Shown: positions 43,288 through 52,590 of the stretch, one piece after another
Layout: every line of letters begins with the position of its first letter
How positions within the stretch are numbered: the first letter of the stretch is position 1
NCBI RefSeq assembly: GCF_963678165.1
Contig: NZ_OY782755.1
Coordinates: 2,046,001 to 2,110,000 of the forward strand
Length of the DNA: 64,000 bases
Reading direction: 5' to 3'
Source of the DNA: an uncultured Acetobacteroides sp.
Lineage (GTDB): Bacteria > Bacteroidota > Bacteroidia > Bacteroidales > ZOR0009
Position numbers and translations under genes: made by a program
Notes under the pieces: generated by a model
Told to the model about the DNA's origin: nothing
Databases searched by the model: none
Seen by the model: only the letters and a program-made list of their open reading frames with translations

Positions 43288-43719
43288 ATGGAGAGTAAAG
43301 CATCATTTAAAAGTATTATACCAATTCAGGTAAGGTTTAGCGATGTTGATATGCTGGGGCATGTGTCGAATACGGTTTACCAGAATTACTACGACGCCGG
43401 CAAGCTGCACTACTTCGATGAGGTGCTGCCGGAGATGGACTTCGTTACAATTGGCGTGGTTGGGGCATCAATCAAAATAGACTATTTGAAGCCTATATAC
43501 ATGCGAACAAAGATTCTTGTTGAAACGCATGTAACACATGTCGGTAATAAGAGCCTTACCATGGGGCATCAGCTGGTGGAGGAGGAAACCGGAGAGGTGC
43601 TTTCTACCTGCTCGGTTGTTCTAGTGTGCTACAACATTAAGGATAAGGTTAGCATCCCTATCCCCGAAACCTGGAAGCAGAAAATTGCCGCCTACGACCC
43701 TGATGTTGCTATTAAGTAA
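43288..43719 (+). CDS. Acyl-CoA thioesterase, 4HBT hotdog family
   Basis: A 143-residue hotdog-fold protein that begins MESKASFKSIIPIQVRFSDV and continues DMLGHVSNTVYQNYYD, the 4-hydroxybenzoyl-CoA thioesterase signature with the catalytic Asp region. IKIDYLKPIYMRTKILVETH and SVVLVCYNIK complete the fold. Start ATG 43288 is chosen over 43258 because the family begins right before the RFSDVD strand. It hydrolyses acyl-CoA thioesters of unknown chain. Lies 74 bases after the beta-lactamase-like gene, same direction. Confidence 0.9.
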   Translation: MESKASFKSIIPIQVRFSDVDMLGHVSNTVYQNYYDAGKLHYFDEVLPEMDFVTIGVVGASIKIDYLKPIYMRTKILVETHVTHVGNKSLTMGHQLVEEETGEVLSTCSVVLVCYNIKDKVSIPIPETWKQKIAAYDPDVAIK

Positions 43720-43780
43720 ACAACTGGATAATCACCATCCTTTTTAGTAAAATTGCATTCTAATTATAATCTTGTTACGA

Positions 43781-44197
43781 ATGAAAAAAATAAGTCTATT
43801 GTTGCTGTTACTGGCAACTGTTCTCTGCTTTTCGTGCAGTAAGGACGACGATAAGGAGACTCCTGCCGACTATTTGGTTCTGGGAATTACCTCTGTTACC
43901 ATTAATGGACAGCCGCTTAGCGTTACTAGTGGTGTGATGCTGGATGTGAACAATGTTAAGAATATGACAATAAATAGCGTTGAGAATCAGATTACAAAAA
44001 AGCATATCTCAATCAACTATGCTATATTGGACAACTCTGTGGTAACTCCAACGGTTAGTTTTACCAGTATCTATCCTGATGTTTCCATCGTTGTAGCTGA
44101 AAAAACTGGGGATAAGACTCATTCTTTCACCGTAACGGTAACGCGAAAGGGCTACGAGGAGCAGCTTACCTATACGTTTGTCTTTACGAAAATGTAA
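43781..44197 (+). CDS. Small predicted lipoprotein of unknown function
   Basis: A 138-residue protein with signal peptide MKKISLLLLLLATVLCFSC and lipobox CFSC, followed by the acidic stretch SKDDDKETP common after the lipidated cysteine of surface lipoproteins in Bacteroidota. The rest appears beta-rich (ADYLVLGITSVTINGQPLSV, later HSFTVTVTRKGYEEQLTYTF), like an Ig or cadherin-type fold. No catalytic motif. Start chosen three codons inside the longest frame, where the signal peptide begins. Confidence 0.8.
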   Translation: MKKISLLLLLLATVLCFSCSKDDDKETPADYLVLGITSVTINGQPLSVTSGVMLDVNNVKNMTINSVENQITKKHISINYAILDNSVVTPTVSFTSIYPDVSIVVAEKTGDKTHSFTVTVTRKGYEEQLTYTFVFTKM

Positions 44198-44313
44198 TCT
44201 CTGCTGCTATCCTTAAGGCTACAGGTATTCGCCTCTACCGTCCCCTCTTCCTCTTAAGTGGAGTAGGATAGGAGAGGCTTTCTTAATTTTCAACCATAAA
44301 AAAGGAATCGATA

Positions 44314-45093
44314 ATGATACTACGTGGTAGCGTGCTGTCGAATGTGCTGGCCATGGAAACTGGAATTACCGTTGTTACCCCCGGCATGCTAAAGGAGGAG
44401 GGAAACTATAAGGTGGTTTACCTTCTTCACGGACTGTTTGGCTGCAACACCGATTGGGCCAACTACTCGATGCTGCCGGTGTATGCCGCCGAGCACGACA
44501 TCATCTTTGTGATGCCCGAGGTTGCCCGCAGCTTCTACACCGACATGAAGTATGGGCTAGACTACTTTACCTATGTGGCCGAGGAGCTGCCCTTGATATG
44601 CAAGAGCTTCTTCAACATATCGGCTAGGCGCGAAGACACCGCCGTTATTGGGGCTTCGATGGGCGGGTATGGTGCGCTGAAGTGCGCTCTGTCGAAACCT
44701 GAGCAGTACGGATACTGCGCGGCGATTGCTCCCGCCTGTCTCTTCTTGAAGGAGGGGATGGACTACCAGCGGGCTCATGGCAAAACCGAGGAGTTTAGCA
44801 ACATGATTGGGGAGCGCCTGATCAATGATTTTGAAGCCGCCTTTGGTCCAGAATTGACATGGAGCCCTAAGTTCGAGATTGTGGAGCTGGCCAAGGAGGC
44901 GAGTCGCCAACTTGTTAAGCCGGAGCTCTACGTGGCCTGCGGCACTTCCGATTCGCTGTATGCCGAAAATATCAGATTCCGCAACGAGATGGAAACGCTG
45001 GACTTCGGTCTTACCTTCGAGGAGTGGGAGGGGAAGCACGACTGGTACTTCTTTAACGAGGCGTTGAGGCGAGCCATTAACCGCTACTTCTAG
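44314..45093 (+). CDS. Alpha/beta-hydrolase esterase (esterase D/PF00756-like)
   Basis: A 259-residue serine hydrolase. The nucleophile is S115 in the elbow GASMGGY; D213 in CGTSD and H242 in GKHDWYF complete the triad. YLLHGLFGCNTDW holds the oxyanion-hole region. No signal peptide, so cytoplasmic. Family members act on S-formylglutathione or small acyl/feruloyl esters; the substrate here is not known. Confidence 0.9.
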   Translation: MILRGSVLSNVLAMETGITVVTPGMLKEEGNYKVVYLLHGLFGCNTDWANYSMLPVYAAEHDIIFVMPEVARSFYTDMKYGLDYFTYVAEELPLICKSFFNISARREDTAVIGASMGGYGALKCALSKPEQYGYCAAIAPACLFLKEGMDYQRAHGKTEEFSNMIGERLINDFEAAFGPELTWSPKFEIVELAKEASRQLVKPELYVACGTSDSLYAENIRFRNEMETLDFGLTFEEWEGKHDWYFFNEALRRAINRYF

Positions 45094-45177
45094 CTTACCG
45101 CCTTCGGACAAAGAGCAATATTTTACAATTTTTTCCGCTGGTCGAGGTCTACTTTTGTCCGCGTAACCAAAGTAAAA

Positions 45178-45564
45178 ATGATTATGACTGCAAAATGCTT
45201 CGACAACGGAAGGCTGTACATTAACGATACCTGCATTGAGGTCGAACAGCTGGAGTGGAACGCGCATCCTACCTACAAGGGTGTATCCCTTAAGCATGTT
45301 ATTAAGGGGGAAAGTACCGGTAGCAAGGTGAGCTACCATCTAGTAAGGGTGGAGCCCGGCTGCGAGATAGAGCTCCACAACCATCCTGGGAAAACGGAGA
45401 TTCATGAGGTGCTGGAAGGCTCGGGCTTCTGTATGCTGGACGATAAAACGCTGGACTACCGTGTGGGGAATGTTGGCTTTATTCCTGCAGATGTCTACCA
45501 CTCCGTTCGCGCTGGAAGCGAGGGGCTCTTCTTACTTGCTAAGTTCTTCCCCGCATTACTTTAA
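45178..45564 (+). CDS. Cupin-domain protein
   Basis: A 128-residue single-domain cupin. Motif 1 reads ELHNHPGKTEIHEVLEGSG with two His and a Glu for metal binding, and motif 2 is GFIPADVYHSVRAG. Small cupins bind sugars or small acids or act as isomerases; function unknown. Nine bases separate it from the AraC-type regulator that follows, so the two are probably one transcript. Confidence 0.87.
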   Translation: MIMTAKCFDNGRLYINDTCIEVEQLEWNAHPTYKGVSLKHVIKGESTGSKVSYHLVRVEPGCEIELHNHPGKTEIHEVLEGSGFCMLDDKTLDYRVGNVGFIPADVYHSVRAGSEGLFLLAKFFPALL

Positions 45565-45573
45565 GCTTAAAAG

Positions 45574-46368
45574 ATGATGAAGACCGAGCAGGAAAAGATC
45601 GTTCGCTTTGAGGTTGGCTGCGGGAAGGCGCAAGCGGTAACCCATGGCTACAACATTGTAAACGCTTTCCCTGCCCATTTTCACGCCACCTACACCTTGG
45701 GCATTGTGGAGGCTGGCGAGTGTGCGTTCCACTACCGGGGTAGTACGGTGAACCTAGCGCCCAGCGACATCTACATGGTTCAACCCTTCGAGCCGCACTC
45801 CTGCCGCTCGATAAACGGACAGGGACATAGCTACAAGGTGATATCTTTAGCGATGGATGGCCGCTGCTACTTTCCCAACCTGGTAGTCCATAGCCCTACG
45901 CTGCTGGCGATGATTCGGGAGTTTCATACCCTGGCCGAGTACGACCGGCACTCGGTGCGGTTGACGCCTCTTTTAGCGGCTATCGTTGAGGAGGTGCTTA
46001 GCCATTCGCTGCAGGATGGCGGCTCCTGCCTAACCGATGAGGCATCGCACAGCATCCAACGGGCAAAGCGCTACATCGAGGATTGCTGCCTACAGGAGCT
46101 TTCGCTCGGCCAAATGGCCCAAGCGGCCAACCTAAGTGAGTACCACTTTAACCGCTACTTCCACCGCTGCTACGGCCTGTCGCCCTACGCCTACTACCTG
46201 ATCTGTAAGGTGAAGAAGTCGCAGGAATTCCTGCTTACTTGCAACTCAGTGCTCGATACCGCCTACGGCATTGGCTTTTTCGACCAAAGCCATTTCACTA
46301 AGCTCTTTAAGAAGCACGTTGGCGTTACTCCTGGGCGATACCTGAAGGATAATAGGCAGATCAGGTAG
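45574..46368 (+). CDS. AraC-family transcriptional regulator
   Basis: A 264-residue regulator. The N-terminal cupin-like sensor (HFHATYTLGIVEAGECAFHY, then VQPFEPHSCRSING) precedes two HTH motifs: LSLGQMAQAANLSEYHFNRY and VLDTAYGIGFFDQSHFTKLF, ending with VGVTPGRYLKD, the standard AraC C-terminus. It is probably co-transcribed with the cupin gene and may regulate it. A 21-bp array begins 11 bases after its stop. Confidence 0.94.
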   Translation: MMKTEQEKIVRFEVGCGKAQAVTHGYNIVNAFPAHFHATYTLGIVEAGECAFHYRGSTVNLAPSDIYMVQPFEPHSCRSINGQGHSYKVISLAMDGRCYFPNLVVHSPTLLAMIREFHTLAEYDRHSVRLTPLLAAIVEEVLSHSLQDGGSCLTDEASHSIQRAKRYIEDCCLQELSLGQMAQAANLSEYHFNRYFHRCYGLSPYAYYLICKVKKSQEFLLTCNSVLDTAYGIGFFDQSHFTKLFKKHVGVTPGRYLKDNRQIR

Positions 46369-46378
46369 CAGCCCTTGC

Positions 46379-46714
46379 AGCTTGGTGGGTTTCGCGTCAA
46401 ACTCGTCGAGTCCAACGTCCAGTTCGGTGAGTTTTGCATCAAACTCGTCGATTCCAGCGTCAAACTCGGTGAGTTTCGCATCAAACTCGTCGAGTCCAAC
46501 GTCCAGCTCGGTGAGTTTAACATCAAACTCGTCGAGTCCAACATCCAGTTCGGTGAGTTTAACATCAAACTCGTCGAGCCCAACGTCAAACTCGGAGAGT
46601 TTCGCATCAAACTCGTTGAGTCCAACATCAAACTTGGGAAGTTTAACGTCAAGTTCGTCGAGTCCAACATCAAACTCATTGAGTCCAACGTTAAGTTCGG
46701 CGAATCTAGCGTCA
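46379..46714. repeat. 21-bp tandem array, 16 exact-length units with 42-bp superperiod
   Basis: Sixteen units of exactly 21 bases without a single indel. Two forms alternate, AACTCGTCGAGTCCAACGTC and AGTTCGGTGAGTTTAACATC (each plus one base), giving a 42-bp higher-order repeat. The three-fold periodicity yields long open frames on both strands with heptads such as LDVGLDEFDVKLTE; they overlap the end of the AraC gene on the opposite strand and are judged non-coding. Same period as the arrays at 1559, 11945 and 50924. Confidence 0.92.
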
Positions 46715-47033
46715 GGCATGGTAGGCGCTACCTCTCCCAGCAGGTTGCGGCTGTTCTTCTTTCGCCTTCCGATTGGCTGTATTACGCTTTGGCGTTGCCC
46801 GTACAATTAGTACCTTTGCGCCATTCTGCAAGAATTCCTGCTGTAGGAGACCACTCGCTGGCCCATTCCCCATAAAAGCAGCAGGGCATCCCCCGCAAGT
46901 AGGTGCAGCCGTAACCTGCATCGTGCATATCATTCGTATTGCCACTGGGGGATAAGCATACCGATAATTCAACGCGCTAACTTGTTGTACAGGCTATTTG
47001 TTGCAGGCTGAAGTTTTGAATTGTACTCTACTT
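46715..47033. other. Intergenic region before the YitT-kinase gene
   Basis: Nothing recognisable: no gene, hairpin terminator or known repeat, apart from a weak continuation of the 21-bp array's edge. Confidence 0.5.
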
Positions 47034-48338
47034 ATGATGAAGAATAATATTGCTATCCGAAGCGTAGTTCTGGTAATAGGACTGTTTATTATGGCTTTTG
47101 GCGTTGCCCTTTCGGTAAAGGCCAACCTGGGCACGTCGCCCATTTCGTGTATCCCGTACGTGTATAGCCTGGGCTACCCCATTACAATAGGCACGGCATC
47201 TATTGTGATGAATCTGCTGCTCATCCTGCTGCAGGTGGTGCTCCTGAGGCGCAGCTACCAGCTGGTGCAGCTGCTGCAGCTACCCGTGGCGCTGTTCTTT
47301 GGTGTTTTTATTGATGTTGCCATGCACCTGCTATCGGGCGTTGATGCTACCAGCTACTGGACGCAGTGGCTGCTGTGCCTGCTTAGCTGCGCGATTCTTG
47401 CCTTTGGGGTTTTCCTGGAGGTGAAGGCAAAGGTTACCTACCTGGCGGGCGAGGGGCTGTCGCTTGCCATCGCCAAAACATTCCATGTTGAATTTGGAAA
47501 GGCTAAGGTAGGGCTCGATTGCTCGCTGGTGGCTATTGGGGTGGTCAGCTCCTTTCTGTTGCTGCACGATTTGCAGGGCATCCGCGAGGGTACCATCGTC
47601 GCAGCGCTGCTGGTGGGCACCATTGCCCGGTTCTACGGGAGTAAGCTAGCGGTACTCGATAAGTACATTGGCGTACCAACTCCTGCCGAAGAGGTAGCCG
47701 TCGAAGCGGCGGGTGGCGCTGTCGAAACTCGAATGGTTATTACCATAGCGCGCGAGTACGGAAGCGGCGGCCACGAGATCGGTGAACTGGTTGCCCAAAA
47801 GCTGGGCATCTCGTTTTACGACACCGCGCTAATCGACCTGTCGGCTGCCGAAGGTGGTTTTACCCCCGAGTACGTGAAGGTGCACGAGCAGAAGCTGGCC
47901 AACAGCCTGCTGTTCGACCTCTACGAGCAGAACTACGCCTACGTTAACGAGGAGATGCCGCCGCTCGACTCGCTGTTCATGGTGCAGAGCAAGGTGATCC
48001 GCGATATTAGCAAGCGCGAGTCGTGCGTGATTGTTGGGCGCTGTGCCGACTTTGTGCTGAAGGGGCATCCGCATTGCCTCAACGTGTTTGTTCATGCCGA
48101 CAAGAACTACCGAATTCAACGAATTGTTGAGAACTACGGCGTTGCCCCAGCCCTAGCCGAAAAGGAGATGGAGCAGAAGGATAGGGAGCGAATGAACTAC
48201 AGCAGGCACTATACCCATAGGGATTGGAACGATACCAAGAGCTACCACCTTACCATCGATAACTCGCTCTTTGGTCCCGAAAAGTCGGCAGCGCTAGTTG
48301 TCGATGCGGTGCAGAAGATGATGGAGAGGGAGGGGTAA
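47034..48338 (+). CDS. YitT/YczE-type membrane protein fused to a cytidylate-kinase-like domain
   Basis: A 434-residue two-part protein. Residues 1 to about 210 form a five- to six-helix membrane domain (MAFGVALSVKANLGTSPISC, then YPITIGTASIVMNLLLILLQ) of the YitT/YczE type. After a short Ala/Glu-rich link, residues about 233-434 are a cytidylate-kinase-like domain (MVITIAREYGSGGHEIGELV with P-loop, VIVGRCADFVLKG, RYSRHY-type NYSRHYTHRDWND). Start at 47034; the frame runs 12 codons further but without sense. Both parts are known in Bacteroidota, and the fused form couples an unknown membrane activity to a nucleotide kinase fold. Confidence 0.88.
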   Translation: MMKNNIAIRSVVLVIGLFIMAFGVALSVKANLGTSPISCIPYVYSLGYPITIGTASIVMNLLLILLQVVLLRRSYQLVQLLQLPVALFFGVFIDVAMHLLSGVDATSYWTQWLLCLLSCAILAFGVFLEVKAKVTYLAGEGLSLAIAKTFHVEFGKAKVGLDCSLVAIGVVSSFLLLHDLQGIREGTIVAALLVGTIARFYGSKLAVLDKYIGVPTPAEEVAVEAAGGAVETRMVITIAREYGSGGHEIGELVAQKLGISFYDTALIDLSAAEGGFTPEYVKVHEQKLANSLLFDLYEQNYAYVNEEMPPLDSLFMVQSKVIRDISKRESCVIVGRCADFVLKGHPHCLNVFVHADKNYRIQRIVENYGVAPALAEKEMEQKDRERMNYSRHYTHRDWNDTKSYHLTIDNSLFGPEKSAALVVDAVQKMMEREG

Positions 48339-48477
48339 AAAGATACAAGACGCAAGATGCAGGTATCAAGACTTACGACAGGAGTTGTAGGGGATTTAGG
48401 GGTGAATGCAGCGCTTAAGAAACAGTTGCAGCGCAGGAAATCCCTAGTTGATACTCTCCAGTTAAGCTGGTCTCATT

Positions 48478-49062
48478 TTACTGGAATCGGTAGGCAATAC
48501 CTGCATTAATGTTGATGGTGGTAATGCGCATGTCTGTCCCTTCGAAATTGGGTTTGGTGGTAAAGTAATCGCCCGTTACTAGCAGGCTCAATCTGTTGGT
48601 GAAGTGGTAGCGAAGGGCTGCTCCTACGTCGAAACCAGCACCGTTGGCGGTGGTATTTCCGAAGTTGTCGATATCCAGCTTGGCAGAAACAAAGCCCGCC
48701 ATCGCTTTTAGGTCGAAGCTAAGCTGGTTGGTTATCGGCATGGTGTAAAGTCCTCCGCCCATTAGACCTCCATAGCTCCAAGTGGCTTCCATTCCGCTTC
48801 CGTTGGTTTCTACCTTGTGTGCAGCTCCAAACCAGAGCGCTGTTACCCCTAAGTTGCCTCCAAACGTGTAGCCTAAGTTCAGCAGGCTAATGTTAAGCCC
48901 AACGTTGGCGCCCCCTGCATTATCGGAGTACTTGCTCGCAAAATCGCCAACAGGGATAGAAGGGCCTAGCGTCATCCCAATAAAACCTCTTCGAGCCGAG
49001 GTTTGGGCGAATAAGGATGCGCTTATGGCTATCGCGAAAAGAGCTAAGATCAACCTTTTCAT
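48478..49062 (-). CDS. Outer-membrane beta-barrel protein
   Basis: A 194-residue protein with signal peptide MKRLILALFAIAISASLFAQ and alternating amphipathic strands ending with INAGIAYRFQ, where the terminal aromatic is typical of outer-membrane barrels of the OmpW/PorT-like type with about eight strands. GFIGMTLGPSIPVGDFASKY is a common first strand in Bacteroidota. Function unknown. Confidence 0.85.
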   Translation of the reverse strand: MKRLILALFAIAISASLFAQTSARRGFIGMTLGPSIPVGDFASKYSDNAGGANVGLNISLLNLGYTFGGNLGVTALWFGAAHKVETNGSGMEATWSYGGLMGGGLYTMPITNQLSFDLKAMAGFVSAKLDIDNFGNTTANGAGFDVGAALRYHFTNRLSLLVTGDYFTTKPNFEGTDMRITTININAGIAYRFQ

Positions 49063-49168
49063 CGCTATGCGTATTATATCGTCCTACTCGTTTGGCTTTT
49101 CGGTTGCGCCCCGTTTGCTATGGTTTCCGGACTCCATTATATTTTCGAGCATCAGGAGGGTATCAGCA

Positions 49169-50653
49169 TCAGCTTATCCCGTACACCTTTCGGTAGTGGT
49201 AGCCATAAACCGCAAAGGTCATGGCGTCGGTAAGCATTTGGGGATATCGGGTAAGCGTCCATATCAGGAACTTCCAGAACTCGGCTCGCCCCTTCTTTAC
49301 AATTCCGATGATGAATATCGACTTTACAAATGCCGCTAGGTTTGCTAGTTCAAACCGCTTTCGTTGCAGCTTTGTTCGTTTGAAGCCCCGCAAATAGTGC
49401 CGAACTCTTTGGTAGTAGGGTTTCACCGAGTAGATGCTTGTTACAACTGTTCGGTATCCCTCCACCAGCTCGTCGTAGCTCATCATGGGGATGAAGTTGG
49501 TGGTAAAGTCGGTGTTGTTACCCGGGCGCTCGTTGACGAGCCTGTTTTCGGATAGAAGCCGGTTGTAGAGCGTCGTGTTCTTGGGGGCTGTCAGCATGCC
49601 CACCATGGCGGAAACGATTCCGCTTCGCTGAATGAAGTCTATCTGGCGCTGAAAGATGGAGGGGGTATCGCTGTCGAATCCAACGATAAATCCGGCGGAG
49701 ACTTCGAGCCCTGCCTTTTGTATTTTCGCCACGCTCTGAAGCAGATCCCTGTTGTTATTCTGGATCTTGTTGCAATCCTTCAGCGCTTTCTCCTCGGGCG
49801 TCTCAATGCCGATGAAGGTGTAGGTGAATCCCGTATCGCGCATGAGCGAGAGCAGCTCGTCGTCGTCGGCAAGGTTGATGGATACCTGAATGCTGAAGGT
49901 AAACGGATGGCCATGCTGCTGCATCCACGCTTTCATTGCGGGGAGCAGGTTGTGCTTAACCTCGTGCTTGTTCCCGATGAAGTTGTCGTCAACAATTAGC
50001 ACGAACCCACGCCAGCTTAGCCGGTACAGCTGGTCGAGCTCGGCGATAACCTGGTGGGTAGGTTTCATCCTCACCCGATGGCCCAGCAGCGAGGTTATCT
50101 CGCAGAAGTCGCAGGCAAACGGGCATCCGCGCGATACCTGGAGGCTCATGGTGATGTAGTCCTTCATCGGCAGCAGCGAGTAGTCGGGAATTGGCGTTTC
50201 TGCCATGTCGGCAAACTCGCTGGTGCTGTAAACTCTCTGAGGGGGTAAGCCTTCTCGGATGTCTTTTAGGAAGGGAGGGAGCGTTAGCTCCGCCTCGTTA
50301 AGGATGAAATGGTCTACTTGGGGGTAGCTGGCGTAGTCCTGGGTAAAGAGCGGCCCTCCTGCCACCACCTTCGTTTGGTGCTTTCGGCACTCGTTGATCA
50401 CCTTGGCCGCGGAATCCTTTTGCGTGAGCATGGCGCTGATAAAAACGTAGTCGGCCCAGCGGATATCCTCCGAAGCGAGCGGCGTAACGTTCATGTCTAC
50501 CAGCTTCCGATTCCATTCGGCAGGGAGCATCGCCGATACGGTGAGCAGGCCCAGCGGAGGAAATGCGGCCTTCTTGGAGATAAAGCGGAGTGCATGCTTG
50601 AGGCTCCAGTAGGTGTCGGGATATTGCGGGTATACCAGTAGGATGTTCATCAT
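49169..50653 (-). CDS. B12-binding-domain radical SAM protein (DUF4070 type)
   Basis: A 494-residue protein. The N-terminal cobalamin-binding-like Rossmann domain (ILLVYPQYPDTYW, then VVAGGPLFTQDY) is followed by a radical SAM core with the cluster motif C177-x3-C181-x2-C184 in RGCPFACDFCEI, and a C-terminal region of the DUF4070 type (FELANLAAFVKSIFIIG, then YPQMLTDAMTFAVYGYHYRK). This layout is shared with HpnP-like methylases, which methylate hopanoids or other lipids, but no squalene or hopanoid genes are nearby, so the substrate is open. The second Met (50650) is an equally good start. Confidence 0.88.
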   Translation of the reverse strand: MMNILLVYPQYPDTYWSLKHALRFISKKAAFPPLGLLTVSAMLPAEWNRKLVDMNVTPLASEDIRWADYVFISAMLTQKDSAAKVINECRKHQTKVVAGGPLFTQDYASYPQVDHFILNEAELTLPPFLKDIREGLPPQRVYSTSEFADMAETPIPDYSLLPMKDYITMSLQVSRGCPFACDFCEITSLLGHRVRMKPTHQVIAELDQLYRLSWRGFVLIVDDNFIGNKHEVKHNLLPAMKAWMQQHGHPFTFSIQVSINLADDDELLSLMRDTGFTYTFIGIETPEEKALKDCNKIQNNNRDLLQSVAKIQKAGLEVSAGFIVGFDSDTPSIFQRQIDFIQRSGIVSAMVGMLTAPKNTTLYNRLLSENRLVNERPGNNTDFTTNFIPMMSYDELVEGYRTVVTSIYSVKPYYQRVRHYLRGFKRTKLQRKRFELANLAAFVKSIFIIGIVKKGRAEFWKFLIWTLTRYPQMLTDAMTFAVYGYHYRKVYGIS

Positions 50654-51031
50654 TCTTATGCTGATGGTGGATATGTGCTAAATGTACGACCCTAGCTACT
50701 GGCGGATAAAGGCTTTGCGAATTAATCGCTGGTAATAAGTGGTAATTATTGGTAAGCCCTTTGTCGTTGCCTTTATCCTAGGACAAGAATCCTTAAAAAC
50801 TACGTTGCAGCATTCTATCCTATTGGTGACGCTGCTGCTTATTTATAATTTAGTTGGTAAGTGTATTGATGTACAGAGTCGTATGTGCTGTTTGCTTCTT
50901 TTGAAGGCAGTTGCTCTGCGGCTTATTGCGTATGCGCAACGGTCCATTGTAGGTCTGCAACGCTTCATTGTAGGTTTGCAACGGCTCAATGCGTATGCGC
51001 AATCCACCCTTGCATGCCGAAAGGTTATGGT
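50654..51031. other. Intergenic region with 21-bp array
   Basis: No gene seen. The only structure is the four-unit 21-bp array at 50924-51007. The rest has normal composition and no visible signal. Confidence 0.6.
50924..51007. repeat. 21-bp tandem array, 4 exact-length units
   Basis: Four units of exactly 21 bases. The outer two carry the 8-base palindrome core TGCGTATGCGCAA and the inner two CATTGTAGGTYTGCAACG, giving an ABBA order. It repeats the period seen in the arrays at 1559, 11945 and 46379, with different sequence. Confidence 0.85.
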
Positions 51032-51066
51032 AAAAAAAGGGTGCCAAATTTTTGTTTGGCACCCTT
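51032..51066 (-). terminator. Terminator of guaB
   Basis: AAGGGTGCCAAA/TTTGGCACCCTT stem with a small loop, ending in seven T's on the minus strand, 31 bases beyond the guaB stop. Confidence 0.92.
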
Positions 51067-51096
51067 GCAAAGCTCGTTAGGCAGCGGTTTGCGCCG

Positions 51097-52590
51097 CTAC
51101 TTGGTTTCCTTTAGGATGACGTCGTGCGCACCACCTTCGATGATGCTGGTGGATGATACGAGCGTTATCTTGGCATTATCCTTCAGCTCGGGGAGGGATA
51201 TCGCTCCGCAGCTGCACATGGTTGATTTTACTTTTCCGAGGGTAAGGTCTAGGTTGTCCTTCAGCTTTCCGGCGTAGGGTACGTAGCTGTCTACGCCCTC
51301 TTCGAACTTCAGGTTGCTGCTTCCGCCCATGTCGTACCGCTGCCAGTTGCGGGCGCGGTTCGATCCTTCGCCCCAGTACTCCTTTACGTAGTTGCCGCCA
51401 ATCATTATCTTCTTGGTGGGGCTCTCGTCGAAGCGGGCAAAGTATCGGCCCATCATGATGAAGTCGGAGCCCATTGCCAGCGCAAGCACCATGTGGTAGT
51501 CCTGAACGATACCGCCATCAGAGCAGATTGGGATGTAGGTGCCCGTTTTTTCGTAGTACTCGTCGCGGGCCTGTGCCACCTCGATAACGGAGGTAGCCTG
51601 TCCGCGTCCAATACCTTTCTGCTCGCGGGTGATGCAGATGGAGCCGCCTCCGATGCCCACCTTGATAAAGTCGGCACCAGCCTCAGCTAGGTAAAGGAAG
51701 GCGTCCTTGTCGACAACGTTGCCGGCGCCGATCTTTACGGAGTCGCCGTACTTTTCGCGAACGAACTCGATTGTTACCTTTTGCCACTCCGAGTAGCCAT
51801 CCGACGAATCGATGCAAAGCACATCTACGCCTGCATCAACCAGCGCAGGAATGCGCTCCTTGTAGTCTCGGGTGTTGATGCCTGCTCCAACGATCAACCG
51901 CTTGTGCGAGTCGAGCAGCTCGTTGGGGTTTTCGTTGTGGTTGTCGTAATCCTTGCGGAAGACGAAGTATCGGAGGCGCTGGTTTTCATCAATAATGGGT
52001 AGGGTGTTGAGCTTGTGCTCCCAGATGATGTCGTTGGCTTCGTTTAGCGATATCCCCAGGCTGCCGGTAACCAGCTTGGCGAATGGGGTCATAAAATCCT
52101 TTATCTTTTTGTCCACCGGATCTTTGCTTGGGCGGTAGTCTCGGCTGGTTACCAGCCCGAGCAACTTACCGTTCGACGATCCGTCATCGGTGATACCAAT
52201 CGTAGAGAACCCTTTTTGCTCTTTTAGGTCGAGCACATCCTGTAGGGTATGCTCGGGGGTGAGGTTGGCATCGCTCACCACAAAGCCTGCCTTAAACTTT
52301 TTCACCATTCGAACCATCTTCGCCTGCTCCTCGATGGATTGCGACCCAAAGATGAAGGATAGCCCGCCGTTTTGGGCCAGCGCAATGGCCATCTTGCTGT
52401 CGGATACCGATTGCATGATGGCGGATACGAAGGGGATGTTCAGCTCAATTTCGGGTGCTTCCCCTCTTTTGAACTTAACTAGCGGCGTTTTTAAGCTTAC
52501 CCGATCGGGGTTGCACGTTTTTGATGTTAGCCCTGGAATGAGCAGGTACTCATTAAACGTTCTGGAGATGTCGTGAATGATGTGTGCCAT
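51097..52590 (-). CDS. guaB: IMP dehydrogenase
   Basis: Oxidises IMP to XMP with NAD, the committed step of GMP synthesis. The 497-residue protein keeps the catalytic domain split by a Bateman module with two CBS domains (residues about 105-225; [20 protein letters not shown] style repeats). The catalytic cysteine C319 lies in [12 protein letters not shown], and DSSDGYS (261-267) and [12 protein letters not shown] are the expected IMP contacts. The C-terminus ends in a normal family tail. It has its own terminator. The purine link with gmk at 4.7 kb is functional, not positional. Confidence 0.96.
   Translation of the reverse strand: MAHIIHDISRTFNEYLLIPGLTSKTCNPDRVSLKTPLVKFKRGEAPEIELNIPFVSAIMQSVSDSKMAIALAQNGGLSFIFGSQSIEEQAKMVRMVKKFKAGFVVSDANLTPEHTLQDVLDLKEQKGFSTIGITDDGSSNGKLLGLVTSRDYRPSKDPVDKKIKDFMTPFAKLVTGSLGISLNEANDIIWEHKLNTLPIIDENQRLRYFVFRKDYDNHNENPNELLDSHKRLIVGAGINTRDYKERIPALVDAGVDVLCIDSSDGYSEWQKVTIEFVREKYGDSVKIGAGNVVDKDAFLYLAEAGADFIKVGIGGGSICITREQKGIGRGQATSVIEVAQARDEYYEKTGTYIPICSDGGIVQDYHMVLALAMGSDFIMMGRYFARFDESPTKKIMIGGNYVKEYWGEGSNRARNWQRYDMGGSSNLKFEEGVDSYVPYAGKLKDNLDLTLGKVKSTMCSCGAISLPELKDNAKITLVSSTSIIEGGAHDVILKETK

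Noticed and set aside
44557..45339. Long open frame opposite the esterase and cupin genes (260 codons)
   Set aside because: It lies entirely antisense to two genes with clear catalytic motifs; codon bias of those genes explains the open frame.
46379..46714. Possible CRISPR array
   Set aside because: Units are directly adjacent with no unique spacers of 30-40 bases, and no cas genes are present. The same holds for the other 21-bp arrays.
46246..46806. Minus-strand frame of 186 codons with LDVGLDEFDVKLTE heptads, and plus-strand frames over the same array
   Set aside because: Starts from the 21-bp period, overlaps the end of the AraC gene, and equally long frames exist on both strands; kept only as a repeat, with a note in the findings.
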